Shown: positions 19,612-28,492 of the stretch, one piece after another
Layout: every line of letters starts with the position of its first letter
Numbering within the stretch: the first letter of the stretch is position 1
Assembly (NCBI GenBank): GCA_018267655.1
Contig: JAFDYB010000090.1
Span: forward strand, 1-64,000
Origin: Bacteroidota bacterium
GTDB taxonomy: Bacteria > Bacteroidota > Bacteroidia > B-17B0 > Aurantibacillaceae
Direction: 5' to 3'
DNA: 64,000 nucleotides
Position numbers and translations under genes: made by a program
The notes under the pieces: model-generated
The model's input: the letters and a program-made list of their open reading frames with translations, nothing else
Told to the model about the DNA's origin: nothing
The model's database searches: none

Positions 19612-21306
19612 TTAAAATTTCTTTTTAACATTAAACGGTTTAGTAGGCTTTTCGCTTGTTGTGAGTATAATTTTTATTTTATCAGGTGCAGCAAGCAAAC
19701 GAATTGCTTCTTGCACATCGTTATCATTGGTTAAACGAAAACTTATTAAACCTGTTTCATAGTAATAACGGCGCACGATTTCATCTTCCAGTAAACGGGT
19801 TAACTCATCTCTATTTTTTTCAATGTCTTCGTTTTTATTTTGTTTTATTTTTTCTAAAAGCTGTAAGTATTCCGTTTTAATAGCATCAAAGTATTTTTCG
19901 TCTTCAGCATTTCTTTTTAAATCTTCTAAGTCAGCTTCGCTGCGAGTTTTATAATGGTAGTCTTTATCTTTTAAATAAAGTTTAAAGTCATTCCAATCAG
20001 AATCGGTAAATTTATATTTATCAGGTTTACTAATTGTGGGGTGATTTAAAAAATAATTTGTAGCATAATTAAACACAAAATACTTGCTAATTAAACCAGC
20101 GGCTATTGGTGAATGTTTTGTGTCTTTTGTTTTTATATCGGGAGTAACGCCGGCACCATCGTAAACAATTCTCCCGCCTTTTGTTTTAAATGCTGTTATT
20201 AAGCTATCCGGTACACGCTCTACCCTACCGTCTTCATTTCTATTTGTGTAATCAAGTGCTTGCACACAACGGCCGCTAGGTATATAATATTTAGCAACGG
20301 TTATTTTTAATTTAGAATTATACATAACGTCTTTTGTTTGTTGTACTAATCCTTTGCCGTAAGTACGTTTTCCTATAATAACCGCTCTATCTAAATCTTG
20401 CAGTGCCCCGCTTACTATTTCTGATGCAGATGCCGAAAACTCATCAACCAATACTACTAAGGGCATTTGTGTTTCGAGTGGTGGATTAACTGTAAGATAG
20501 CTTTTGTCCCACTCAGCACTGCGACCTTTTGTAAATACAACTTCTTGATTTTTTTCAATAAAAAAATTAACAATATTTATAGCCTCTGTAATTAAGCCAC
20601 CTAAATTCCCTCTTAAATCAAGAATTAATGATTTGCAATGACTTTCTTTTAACTTTAAAATTGCTTCTTTAACCTGTTCAGAGCTTCTATCGGTAAAAGT
20701 AGTTAGTTTGATATAGCCTGATTCTGAATTTGGCAACATTCCAAAATATTTTACAGCCTTTGTTTTTATTTCTTCGCGAACAACATTCATTTCAGCTGGT
20801 GTTTTTTGACCAGCTTTTATTACTTTAATTTTTACTATTGTTCCTGATTGTCCTTTTAAAAGTGAGGTTATTTCGTCGCTACGCTTGCCTTCAACATTAA
20901 CTGCATCAACACCTATAATTTGATCGCCTGCTCTTAAACCTGCTTTAAAAGCAGCAAAACCTTCGTAGGGATCGCTGATAATAATTTTTCCGTCAATGTC
21001 ATACACCTCCGAGCCAATGCCACCATATTCGCCAGTAGTCATGTACTTAAAGTCTTCTATTTCATTTTCAGGGTAATAATTTGTATAAGGGTCGAGTGAA
21101 TTAAGCATTGCATCTATACCCGTTTTCATGAGTTGACCAGGTTTTGTATTATCAACATAGGTTAAATTTACTTCGCGATAAATTGAATTAAATATGTCGA
21201 GGTTTTTACTTATTTCAAAATAATCGGGCGTAAAAGCCAAGCCTAAAACTATTATAACTGCTATACCAAGCGAGGCTATTATTTTTTTATGATGTTGTGC
21301 TTTCAA
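19612..21306 (-). CDS. S41 family carboxy-terminal processing protease with PDZ domain
   Basis: 564 aa, apparent TTG start (MKAQHHKKIIASLGIAVIIV), giving an N-terminal membrane anchor or signal. The order is N-terminal helical region, PDZ domain (YGGIGSEVYDIDGKIII through KAGLRAGDQIIGVDAVNV, about 90-165), then the S41 core. The core has LDLRGNLGGL, the nucleophile region DEFSASASEIVSGAL and the general-base Lys in KRTYGKGLVQ. The C-terminal 200 residues are Lys/Glu-rich. It acts in the periplasm on C-termini of envelope proteins. It sits 10 bp after the Fe-S gene and directly before folA; a functional link to these is not evident. Confidence 0.93.
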   Translation of the reverse strand: MKAQHHKKIIASLGIAVIIVLGLAFTPDYFEISKNLDIFNSIYREVNLTYVDNTKPGQLMKTGIDAMLNSLDPYTNYYPENEIEDFKYMTTGEYGGIGSEVYDIDGKIIISDPYEGFAAFKAGLRAGDQIIGVDAVNVEGKRSDEITSLLKGQSGTIVKIKVIKAGQKTPAEMNVVREEIKTKAVKYFGMLPNSESGYIKLTTFTDRSSEQVKEAILKLKESHCKSLILDLRGNLGGLITEAINIVNFFIEKNQEVVFTKGRSAEWDKSYLTVNPPLETQMPLVVLVDEFSASASEIVSGALQDLDRAVIIGKRTYGKGLVQQTKDVMYNSKLKITVAKYYIPSGRCVQALDYTNRNEDGRVERVPDSLITAFKTKGGRIVYDGAGVTPDIKTKDTKHSPIAAGLISKYFVFNYATNYFLNHPTISKPDKYKFTDSDWNDFKLYLKDKDYHYKTRSEADLEDLKRNAEDEKYFDAIKTEYLQLLEKIKQNKNEDIEKNRDELTRLLEDEIVRRYYYETGLISFRLTNDNDVQEAIRLLAAPDKIKIILTTSEKPTKPFNVKKKF

Positions 21307-21316
21307 ATTTTATTTT

Positions 21317-22111
21317 TTATAAATCGTTTGCTTTTGCAATAAGTTCTGCTACATCTAACACTTGAGTTTTGTTTTCTTTATTAAAATGTTTTACACCATC
21401 TGTCATCATTGTATTGCAAAAAGGGCAGCCTACAGCAATCACGTCAGGGTTATGAGCCAGCGCTTCTTCGGCACGCTCAACATTAACTTCTTTAGTTCCT
21501 TTTTCTGCTTCTTTAAACATTTGTGCACCACCTGCACCACAGCAAAATCCTTTTTCTTTGCTGCGTTTCATTTCAGCAAGTTCAACATCTAATTTTTGAA
21601 TTACTTCGCGTGGGGCCTCGTACACATTATTTGCTCTACCTAAATAACATGGGTCGTGATAAACTATTTTTTTTCCTTTAAATTCACCTCCTTCTACTTT
21701 TAGTTTTCCATCATTAATTAGCTGTTGTACTAATTGTGTGTGATGAATTACTTCGTAATGGCCATTTAATGCAGGGTATTCATTTTTTATTGTGTTAAAG
21801 CAATGCGGACAACCTGTTACAATTTTTTTAATATTATAGCCGTTTAGCACTGTAATATTTTGCATGGCTTGCATTTGAAATAAAAATTCATTTCCGGCTC
21901 TTTTTGCAGGATCACCCGTGCAGCCTTCTTCATGAGCAAGTATTGCAAATTTTATTCCAACGTGGTTTAGTATTCGAACAATTGCTTTGGTTATTTTTTT
22001 TGCACGATCGTCAAAACTGCCACTGCATCCAACCCAAAACAAAACATCGGGCATTTCGCCTTTGGCTGCCATTTCTGCCATTGTTGGGACTTTTATAGGT
22101 GTTGAGTTCAT
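21317..22111 (-). CDS. (Fe-S)-binding protein with CCG domains (HdrB/GlpC-like)
   Basis: 264 aa, cytoplasmic. Two cysteine-rich CCG-type domains are seen: GCSGSFDD...EGCTGDPAKR...GCPHCFN in the first half, and DPCYLGR...FCCGAGGAQMF...GCPFCNT in the second. Such domains coordinate iron-sulfur clusters in heterodisulfide-reductase-like and lactate-oxidation-like complexes. It lies 11 bp downstream of a membrane ferredoxin-type protein. The two are a conserved Bacteroidota pair, probably forming an electron-transfer complex at the membrane whose substrate is not known. Confidence 0.88.
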   Translation of the reverse strand: MNSTPIKVPTMAEMAAKGEMPDVLFWVGCSGSFDDRAKKITKAIVRILNHVGIKFAILAHEEGCTGDPAKRAGNEFLFQMQAMQNITVLNGYNIKKIVTGCPHCFNTIKNEYPALNGHYEVIHHTQLVQQLINDGKLKVEGGEFKGKKIVYHDPCYLGRANNVYEAPREVIQKLDVELAEMKRSKEKGFCCGAGGAQMFKEAEKGTKEVNVERAEEALAHNPDVIAVGCPFCNTMMTDGVKHFNKENKTQVLDVAELIAKANDL

Positions 22112-22122
22112 TTATTTTTATT

Positions 22123-23445
22123 TTATTCGTTTATCCAATTTGCTCTGTCTGCTTGGCTAAATTGCCAAGGGGCGCCATTATTTTCGATGTTAGTAAACAT
22201 TCCGTTAAGTTCAGCCGGATTTTGACTTTGCTCCATAACTAAATAACGGCGTATTTCAATAATTATTTCTAAAGGGTTTATATTTACAGGACAGGCTTCC
22301 ACGCAAGCATTACAAGTGTTACACGCCCATATTTCTTCGGGGGTGGTGTAATTTCCTAGAAGAGATTTGCCATCGTCAATAAAAGTGCCTTTATTAGCAT
22401 CAATATTTTTTCCAACTTCTGTAAGCCTATCGCGTACATCCATCATTATTTTTCGAGGAGATAGTAATTTGCCTGTTGCATTTTGAGGGCAAGCAGCCGT
22501 GCATCTGCCACATTCTGTGCAGCTATAGGCATCGAGTAAGTTTTTCCATGTAAGGTCTTGAACATCTTTCACTCCAAAGCGCTGTGGTGCATTTTGGTCG
22601 GTTTGAGGCACATATTCCGGGTTAAAATTTGGCGCCACAACATCTGTTACCGATGCTAATGTATTAATTTGTCCTTTAGGGTTTAAATTAGAAAAATACG
22701 TGTTTGGAAATGCCAATAGTATGTGTAAATGTTTTGAAAAAGGTAAATAATTTAAAAAGCCAAACACCATTAATAAATGCCCCCACCAGCCAATTCTTTC
22801 AACAATATGTAATCCGGCTTCGCTCATATTTCCGAATAAAACCGGACCAATTATTTTACTTATCGAAAAATTTAAAGAGCCATCATTTAAATTTATAGCA
22901 TGCGACCAATTTTTTTGATAAAGTACCTCATCAGCACCATTCATCATAAAGATGAAGCATATCAAAGTTATTTCAGCAAACAAAATTAAGTTGGCATCAA
23001 GCTTTGGCCATCCATTAAGTTCGCTTTTTACTAAGCGTGGAATTTTTAAAAGATTGCGGCGCGATAAAAAAGAAACTGTTGCTATAAATGCAAGAATTGA
23101 TAAAATCTCAATTAAACTTATCATAAACGTATAAAAGCTACCTAATGCCGGGCGAAAGGCTCTGTGACTACCGGTAAATCCATCGAAGAATATTTCAATT
23201 AATTCTATTTGAGTTATTATAAAAGCTGCGTAAATAAATAAATGAAGTATTGCAGGCAAAGGTTTAGCAAACATTTTTTTTTGCCCAAAAGCAATTAATA
23301 ACATGGTTTTTAAACGTTCTGATTTGTTATCGTTTATTGTTTTTGGCTTTCCAAGAAAAATATTTCGCTTAATCTTTTTAGAGTTACTTACAAAAAAATA
23401 AGTTCCAAAGACTACTATAATTATAAATGCAATAAGGCTAATCAT
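22123..23445 (-). CDS. Membrane-bound (Fe-S) electron-transfer protein, two 4Fe-4S motifs
   Basis: 440 aa. The N-terminal two thirds carry about five transmembrane helices (for example ISLIAFIIIVVFGTYFFV at the start and ILHLFIYAAFIITQIELIEI), resembling NarI/HdrE-type membrane subunits. A soluble part then has two 4Fe-4S motifs: CTECGRCTAACP (Cys309 first) and CNTCNACVEACP (Cys375 first). It is inferred to pass electrons between a quinone pool and the CCG protein encoded next. The start ATG is separated from the MlaD-type stop by a single base, so the genes are tightly co-transcribed. Confidence 0.88.
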   Translation of the reverse strand: MISLIAFIIIVVFGTYFFVSNSKKIKRNIFLGKPKTINDNKSERLKTMLLIAFGQKKMFAKPLPAILHLFIYAAFIITQIELIEIFFDGFTGSHRAFRPALGSFYTFMISLIEILSILAFIATVSFLSRRNLLKIPRLVKSELNGWPKLDANLILFAEITLICFIFMMNGADEVLYQKNWSHAINLNDGSLNFSISKIIGPVLFGNMSEAGLHIVERIGWWGHLLMVFGFLNYLPFSKHLHILLAFPNTYFSNLNPKGQINTLASVTDVVAPNFNPEYVPQTDQNAPQRFGVKDVQDLTWKNLLDAYSCTECGRCTAACPQNATGKLLSPRKIMMDVRDRLTEVGKNIDANKGTFIDDGKSLLGNYTTPEEIWACNTCNACVEACPVNINPLEIIIEIRRYLVMEQSQNPAELNGMFTNIENNGAPWQFSQADRANWINE

Positions 23446-23446
23446 A

Positions 23447-24424
23447 TTAATTTTTTATTTTTTTACTTTTTCCTCCAAATATTGAAAAGTGTACATATCT
23501 ACTAGGGTGTTCGCGCAAATCCTTCAATAATTTATCAAGATCTTCCGATGATTTATTTAAGTTACGGTACAGCGAATCATTTTTAGCTAATTTACCTAAG
23601 GTGCCTTGCCCTTCGTTAATTCCTGCAAGCAGTCGGTTTAGCTCCTTCATTGATTTATCGGCATTATCAATAGCACTGCGTAATTGCGACTTTGCCAAGC
23701 TGTCGCTCATGTTGCCAACATTTTTAATAATGTTATCTATGCGTTGACCATTTTTGTTAAGATTATTTGTTATTTGAGCTAAGTTAGACATCACTTGAGA
23801 AAACTTAGCACTTTCTTTGCTAATTACATCGTCTAATTTAAAGGCTGTTTTTTCTAAGCTCAAAATTGCTTTATGAACACCATCGAATGACTCTTCAATA
23901 TTTTTTCTTGTTTTTGTGTTAAGAATTGAATTTACAACCGTCATAACGCTATCAACACTACTTAAAAGTTTTTCGGCTTTTGCTTGTATGGGGGCAATTT
24001 GTTTATTAAATGATTCTTTTAAGCCCTGTTCACTATCTGTTAGCAACGTATCACCGCTTTTAGCTATATTATTGCTGTTACCCATAATTAAAGATACCGC
24101 TTTAGTTCCAAACAAATCAGCACTAATAGCCCTTGCTACAGAATTTATTGGAATGGCAACATCTTCAGAGAGCGTAAACTTTGCAAGAATTTGTTGTTTA
24201 CCTCCCTTGTTAATTAATGATAGGCCACTCACCTGCCCAATTTTGTATCCATTAATCATCACCGGATTTGCCGGCACAAGATTGTCAATACTAGGATATA
24301 CCCCATAGAGTGTGTATTTATGAGAAAATAAGTTTATTCCTTTAAGAAAACTTATTCCCCAAATAAATGTAGCAATGGCAACAACAACAACAATGCCTAT
24401 AATAAATTCTTTACTTAACTTCAC
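23447..24424 (-). CDS. MlaD/MCE family phospholipid transport protein
   Basis: 325 aa starting with GTG. One N-terminal membrane helix (FIIGIVVVVAIATFIWGISF) is followed by an MCE domain (about 35-120: LYGVYPSIDNLVPANPVMINGYKIGQV, ending LIMGN). A long helical, coiled-coil-like tail (about 140-300) is rich in Asn/Lys/Leu. MCE proteins form hexameric lipid-shuttling assemblies in the periplasm, often with an MlaE/MlaF permease, neither of which is present here. First gene of a five-gene minus-strand operon. No exact -7 box is found upstream. Confidence 0.9.
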   Translation of the reverse strand: MKLSKEFIIGIVVVVAIATFIWGISFLKGINLFSHKYTLYGVYPSIDNLVPANPVMINGYKIGQVSGLSLINKGGKQQILAKFTLSEDVAIPINSVARAISADLFGTKAVSLIMGNSNNIAKSGDTLLTDSEQGLKESFNKQIAPIQAKAEKLLSSVDSVMTVVNSILNTKTRKNIEESFDGVHKAILSLEKTAFKLDDVISKESAKFSQVMSNLAQITNNLNKNGQRIDNIIKNVGNMSDSLAKSQLRSAIDNADKSMKELNRLLAGINEGQGTLGKLAKNDSLYRNLNKSSEDLDKLLKDLREHPSRYVHFSIFGGKSKKIKN

Positions 24425-24489
24425 AAAAAAATAAAGCCCTAATATACAATTTTTATACCTAATTATGTCATTTTAATATTCACATTGCT

Positions 24490-25032
24490 ATGAGTAAAAA
24501 TCATAAAACATCAAATGCCAACTTAAACAGAATTAGTGCAAGCGAATTTAAAAAAAGCGAAAAATTTAACACTATAATTGTACTAGACGGTGTAAGAAGC
24601 TTACATAACGTAGGCTCAGTGTTTAGAACCGCCGATGCCTTTTTAATAGAAGCTATTTATTTATGCGGCTTAACCGGAACGCCGCCTAATAAAGAGATTG
24701 AAAAAACAGCTCTTGGAGCAACAAATTCAGTTGAATGGGTTTATTTTAAAAAAACAGAAGACGCTATTATTAGCTTAAAAAATAAAGGTTATAAAATTTA
24801 TGCCGTTGAGCAAGCTGAACAAAAAACATGGTTAAATAATGTAAATTATAACAATGAAAATATTGCTTTGGTATTTGGAAATGAAGTTTACGGTGTTGAA
24901 CAACCTATAATAAATATGTGTAACGAAGTTATTGAAATACCCCAATTAGGTACTAAACACTCATTAAACATATCCGTAAGCGTTGGTGTTGTTTTATGGC
25001 AATTGCTCGGCAAAAAAATAAATGTTGAATAA
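24490..25032 (+). CDS. TrmH/SpoU family RNA 2'-O-methyltransferase
   Basis: 180 aa SAM-dependent methyltransferase of the SPOUT class, which form knotted dimers. All three family motifs are present: motif 1 LHNVGSVFRTADAF with the catalytic Arg, motif 2 ALVFGNEVYGVE, and motif 3 IPQLGTKHSLNISVSVGVV. It lacks the N-terminal rRNA-binding extension seen in RlmB, so a tRNA target such as the Gm18 or wobble position is possible. The target is not determinable from sequence. Confidence 0.92.
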   Translation: MSKNHKTSNANLNRISASEFKKSEKFNTIIVLDGVRSLHNVGSVFRTADAFLIEAIYLCGLTGTPPNKEIEKTALGATNSVEWVYFKKTEDAIISLKNKGYKIYAVEQAEQKTWLNNVNYNNENIALVFGNEVYGVEQPIINMCNEVIEIPQLGTKHSLNISVSVGVVLWQLLGKKINVE

Positions 25033-25069
25033 AAATTACATATAAATTTAATAATCTAAATAAAGCCTT

Positions 25070-25077
25070 TATTTTTG
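25070..25077 (+). promoter_or_regulatory. Putative -7 element TATTTTTG, 9 bp before the SET-gene ATG
   Basis: Exact TAnnTTTG match. The predicted start of transcription falls about 6 nt before ATG 25087, so the mRNA would have almost no leader. No TTG is found at the usual -33 spacing. Confidence 0.4.
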
Positions 25078-25086
25078 TATGCAATT

Positions 25087-25512
25087 ATGTCGTTTATTGT
25101 AAAGAAATCTCAACTCCCAAATGCCGGAAAAGGCCTATTTACTAAAAAAGAAATAAAAAAAGGCGAAAAAGTTATTGAATACAAAGGCGAAATTATTAAT
25201 TGGAAAGAATATGAAAAAAGAGTAGCTGATGATAAAGACGGCTATCTTTTTTTTATTAATAAAACTAATTGTATTGATGCGTTTAATACTCCACAGCATA
25301 AAGCAAGATATGCCAATGATGCCGAAGGACTAAGTAAAACAAAGGGTCTAAAAAATAATTGCAATTACGAAATTTTTGGAGATAAATGTTTTATTGTGGC
25401 TAAGCGCAATATTATTGCCGGCGAAGAAATTTTTGTTGATTACACCAAAGAGTATTGGAAGTGCATTCGCTACAACATTAAAAATAATCTTTATAAAACA
25501 AAGCGGTTTTAA
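25087..25512 (+). CDS. SET domain-containing protein
   Basis: 141 aa from ATG 25087; the TTG at 25075 lies inside the likely -7 element and is not preferred. The protein is a bare SET fold: GKGLFTKKEIKKGEKVIEYKG at the start, ARYANDAEGLS where the family has a NH(S/C)-type pocket, and GEEIFVDYTKEYW near the end. SET proteins are protein-lysine methyltransferases using SAM. Bacterial single-domain versions are widespread and their substrates are mostly unknown. Its stop codon is followed one base later by the pth start. Confidence 0.88.
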   Translation: MSFIVKKSQLPNAGKGLFTKKEIKKGEKVIEYKGEIINWKEYEKRVADDKDGYLFFINKTNCIDAFNTPQHKARYANDAEGLSKTKGLKNNCNYEIFGDKCFIVAKRNIIAGEEIFVDYTKEYWKCIRYNIKNNLYKTKRF

Positions 25513-25513
25513 T

Positions 25514-26080
25514 TTGAATAAATTTTTAATAGTCGGATTAGGGAACCCCGGTAGCGAATATGCCGATACCCGGCATAATATTGGTTTTAAAATTGCTGAA
25601 CAGTTGGCATTTGATTTAGACACCTCTTTTCAACCATCGCGATTAGCAGAAGTTGCCCACTGCAAATACAAAGGGAAAATCATAATTATTATAAAACCCA
25701 ATACATTTATGAATTTAAGCGGAAAAGCTGTAAATTACTGGCTTCAAACCGAAAAAATTGAGGTAAATAATTGTATGGTTATACTCGATGAACTTGCCCT
25801 ACCCTTTGGAAAAATACGAATTGGCCCAAAAGGGAGTGATGGCGGTCATAATGGTTTAAAAGACATTCAGGCACAAATTGGCACAACCGAATATCCGCGC
25901 TTGCGTTTCGGAATTAATAATGCATTTAATAAAGGACACCAATCAAATTATGTATTAGGGCAGTGGAACGATGAAGAACTAAAAACACTTAATGAAAGAA
26001 TTAAAATTGCAGCCGATGCAATAAAATCATTTTCTTTTATAGGCCTTCAACGCTGCATGAACGAATATAACAATAAATAG
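25514..26080 (+). CDS. pth: Peptidyl-tRNA hydrolase
   Basis: Releases peptides from peptidyl-tRNA dropped by ribosomes. The natural N-terminus NKFLIVGLGNPGSEYADTRH begins at TTG 25514, one base after the SET stop codon. This gives 188 aa, the usual Pth length. The conserved catalytic His is in DTRHNIGF, and NTFMNLSG, the catalytic Asp of VILDELALPFG and GSDGGHNGLKDI are present. The open frame extends upstream to 25376 over the SET gene, but that part does not align with the family. Co-transcribed with the SET gene. Confidence 0.95.
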   Translation: MNKFLIVGLGNPGSEYADTRHNIGFKIAEQLAFDLDTSFQPSRLAEVAHCKYKGKIIIIIKPNTFMNLSGKAVNYWLQTEKIEVNNCMVILDELALPFGKIRIGPKGSDGGHNGLKDIQAQIGTTEYPRLRFGINNAFNKGHQSNYVLGQWNDEELKTLNERIKIAADAIKSFSFIGLQRCMNEYNNK

Positions 26081-26147
26081 TCCTAATTATTTGCACCATC
26101 TCACCAATATTATAAAAAAAGAATAAAATTTTGTAACTTCATAGTTT

Positions 26148-26155
26148 TAAATTTG
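26148..26155 (+). promoter_or_regulatory. Putative -7 element TAAATTTG at the start of the nuclease-family gene
   Basis: Exact TAnnTTTG match only 1-4 bp before the two consecutive TTG codons (26157, 26160). If used, the mRNA would begin at or within the start codon. A TTG at 26131 is only 14 bp upstream, shorter than the usual spacer. Confidence 0.3.
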
Positions 26156-26156
26156 T

Positions 26157-27251
26157 TTGTTGAACATACTAAGCATAGTATTTAAAAGTTTAAATTACAT
26201 TATTGTAACTGCTTTGGTAATTTCAATTTCGGCAAAATACATTTCACCCGAAGTGCTTTGGTTGCCTGCTTTTTTTGGATTAGCCTTCCCAATACTTGTT
26301 ATTATTAGTGTTTTTTTCTTAGCTATTTTACTAATCAGATTAAAAAAAACTGCATTTATTAACGCTGCTGTTTTGCTTATGTGTTTCCCTACAATTTTAA
26401 AATTTATCCGCCCTAATTTTAACGAAAATTTAACACCACAAAATGCGCTTAAAATAACCTCTTATAATTGTATGCTTTTTGATCTTTATAACTGGAAACA
26501 CAATGTTAAAAGCCATGATTCAATTTTTAATGAATTAAAAAATGAAAAACCATCTATAATTTGTTTTCAAGAATTTTATACATCTGAAGAAAAAAATGAC
26601 TTCAATAATCTTGACTCACTCAAACAACTATTGCAGCTGCCGTATGTGCATACCGAATACACTACCACCCTCAGAAACTATGATCATTGGGGCATTGCAA
26701 CATTTAGCAAATTTCCAATAGTAAATAAAGGACAAATAAAATTTAAAACAAAAGCAAACAATACTTGCATTTTTACCGATGTACTTATTAACGACGACAC
26801 CATAAGAATTTATAATATCCATCTACAATCAATAAGTTTTAGTAAAGACGACAATAAATTTTTAAATGCTGTTATTTCAGAAAAAACAGAAGCCACTGAA
26901 GAGGTTGAGCACAGTAAAAGCATTTTAAGGCGCTTAAAAAGGGCCTTTGTAAAAAGAGGAAAACAAGCAGATATGATAGCAACACATATCAATCAATGCA
27001 GATACAAAATAATATTGTGCGGCGATTTTAACGACACGCCGGCCTCCTATGTTTATCATAAGATTTCAAATAATTTAAACGATGCCTTTATAGAAAAAGG
27101 AAGCGGTTTTGAAAAAACCTATTCAGGTAATTGGCCTCAATTCAGAATCGACTATATTCTTCATTCAAAAAATATAAATTGTATAAAATATCATAAAAGT
27201 AAAAAAACTTTTACCGACCACTATCCAATTAACGCACTATTTAAACTTTAA
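26157..27251 (+). CDS. Membrane-anchored endonuclease/exonuclease/phosphatase family protein
   Basis: 364 aa. Three hydrophobic helices occupy residues 1-90 (YIIVTALVISISAKYI, LPAFFGLAFPILVIISVFFL). A DNase I-like domain follows: ICFQEFY with the metal-binding Glu, HWGIATFSKFP, IRIYNIHLQS, LCGDFNDTPAS, RIDYILHSKN and the terminal TDHYPI with catalytic Asp-His. The order and residues are complete. Family members hydrolyse DNA, RNA, phosphoinositides or sphingomyelin; which one applies here is unknown. The start is TTG 26157 or TTG 26160. Confidence 0.85.
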   Translation: MLNILSIVFKSLNYIIVTALVISISAKYISPEVLWLPAFFGLAFPILVIISVFFLAILLIRLKKTAFINAAVLLMCFPTILKFIRPNFNENLTPQNALKITSYNCMLFDLYNWKHNVKSHDSIFNELKNEKPSIICFQEFYTSEEKNDFNNLDSLKQLLQLPYVHTEYTTTLRNYDHWGIATFSKFPIVNKGQIKFKTKANNTCIFTDVLINDDTIRIYNIHLQSISFSKDDNKFLNAVISEKTEATEEVEHSKSILRRLKRAFVKRGKQADMIATHINQCRYKIILCGDFNDTPASYVYHKISNNLNDAFIEKGSGFEKTYSGNWPQFRIDYILHSKNINCIKYHKSKKTFTDHYPINALFKL

Positions 27252-27256
27252 ACAAT

Positions 27257-27264
27257 TAATTTTG
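27257..27264 (+). promoter_or_regulatory. Putative -7 element TAATTTTG before the GlmU-like gene
   Basis: Exact TAnnTTTG match, 6 bp before ATG 27271 and 15 bp before the in-frame ATG 27280. This again implies a very short 5' leader. Confidence 0.4.
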
Positions 27265-27270
27265 TAAAAA

Positions 27271-28416
27271 ATGTTTGTTATGAACTTTATACTTACAGAT
27301 AATACAGAAGATTGGAAAAATTTTCTTCCACTAACGTTCACTCGCCCAATTAGCGAAATAAGAATAGGGATATTAACTATTGTTGAAAAGTGGAATAATT
27401 TTTTAAATACAACCTGCTCCTACTCTACCGTTGAGCACCTCAGCAAAAAGTATAAAATAAAAAAAACAGACGCTAGCATTTATATCAACTCATCTGTTTT
27501 ACCGGACAAAGCTTTAGTTGATGCAATAATTTCTTTAAAAAGCAATGAAAAATTAATTAAAAAAAGCACACTTATTGCTTTTAACAGTACTTCAAACGGC
27601 AAAGCAATTGAATACCCCAACGAAATTTTTCAATTAAAGAATTTAACCGATATTTTTACCCAAAATGAAAAAGCATTTCTGCTTGATTATTTGCTAATCA
27701 CGCAAAATAGATCATCAAAAGAACTACCACAGCACGTTACGGTAGTAGGCGATAAATCAAAGATTTTTATTGAAGAAGGCGCTCAAATTGGTGCTTGCAT
27801 TTTAAACACCAATACAGGTGCTATTTACGTAGGAAAAAATGCAGAGGTAATGGATGGCTGCTCTTTGCGTGGTAGCATTGCCCTCTGCGAAAACAGTGCA
27901 ATTAAAATGGGTGCAAAAATATATGGTGCCACTACAATTGGTCCACATTGCAAAGTTGGCGGTGAAATAAATAACTCCATCATATTTGGGTACAGCAACA
28001 AAGCCCACGATGGTTTTTTAGGAAATTCAGTAATTGGAGAGTGGTGCAATTTAGGTGCAGATACAAATAACAGCAATTTAAAAAACAATTATGCGAATGT
28101 GAAATTGTACAACTACGGTAAACATAAAGCCATTGACACCGGATTGCAATTTTGTGGTTTAATCATGGGAGATCATAGTAAAAGTGCCATAAACACAATG
28201 TTTAATACAGGTACTGTTGTTGGCATTGCAGCTAATATTTTTGGAGAAGGTTTTCCGCCTACGCATATTCCCTCATTTACTTGGGGAGGAGCTAAAGGTT
28301 TTGATAAATACGATTTTAATAAATTTATTACTACTGCAAAACAAGTTTACTCACGTAGAGGCTTAGTTTTAAATGATGTTGATATAGAAATTCTTCAACA
28401 TATTCACACATCATAA
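27271..28416 (+). CDS. GlmU-like sugar nucleotidyltransferase / hexapeptide-repeat protein
   Basis: 381 aa (or 378 from ATG 27280, giving MNFILTDNTEDWKNFLP). The N-terminal part resembles a reduced nucleotidyltransferase (LPLTFTRPISEIRIGILTIVEKW) typical of a Bacteroidota family annotated as putative sugar nucleotidyl transferase. The C-terminal half is a left-handed beta-helix of hexapeptide repeats (KIFIEEGAQIGACIL, AEVMDGCSLRGSIALC, GATTIGPHCKVGGEINNSII). It ends in a GTVVGIAANIFGEGF acyltransferase-like turn. The probable role is in nucleotide-sugar or cell-wall precursor metabolism; true GlmU uridylyl motifs are not intact by eye. Confidence 0.82.
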   Translation: MFVMNFILTDNTEDWKNFLPLTFTRPISEIRIGILTIVEKWNNFLNTTCSYSTVEHLSKKYKIKKTDASIYINSSVLPDKALVDAIISLKSNEKLIKKSTLIAFNSTSNGKAIEYPNEIFQLKNLTDIFTQNEKAFLLDYLLITQNRSSKELPQHVTVVGDKSKIFIEEGAQIGACILNTNTGAIYVGKNAEVMDGCSLRGSIALCENSAIKMGAKIYGATTIGPHCKVGGEINNSIIFGYSNKAHDGFLGNSVIGEWCNLGADTNNSNLKNNYANVKLYNYGKHKAIDTGLQFCGLIMGDHSKSAINTMFNTGTVVGIAANIFGEGFPPTHIPSFTWGGAKGFDKYDFNKFITTAKQVYSRRGLVLNDVDIEILQHIHTS

Positions 28417-28440
28417 AAGCTAAATCAATTTAAGGGCACT

Positions 28441-28448
28441 TACTTTTG
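28441..28448 (+). promoter_or_regulatory. Putative -7 element TACTTTTG upstream of the amidase gene
   Basis: Exact TAnnTTTG match 44 bp before ATG 28493, giving a leader of about 40 nt. No matching -33 TTG is seen. Confidence 0.4.
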
Positions 28449-28492
28449 TTAAACTTTATTTGTGTATTTTTTAATTTGTTATTTTTAGCATT

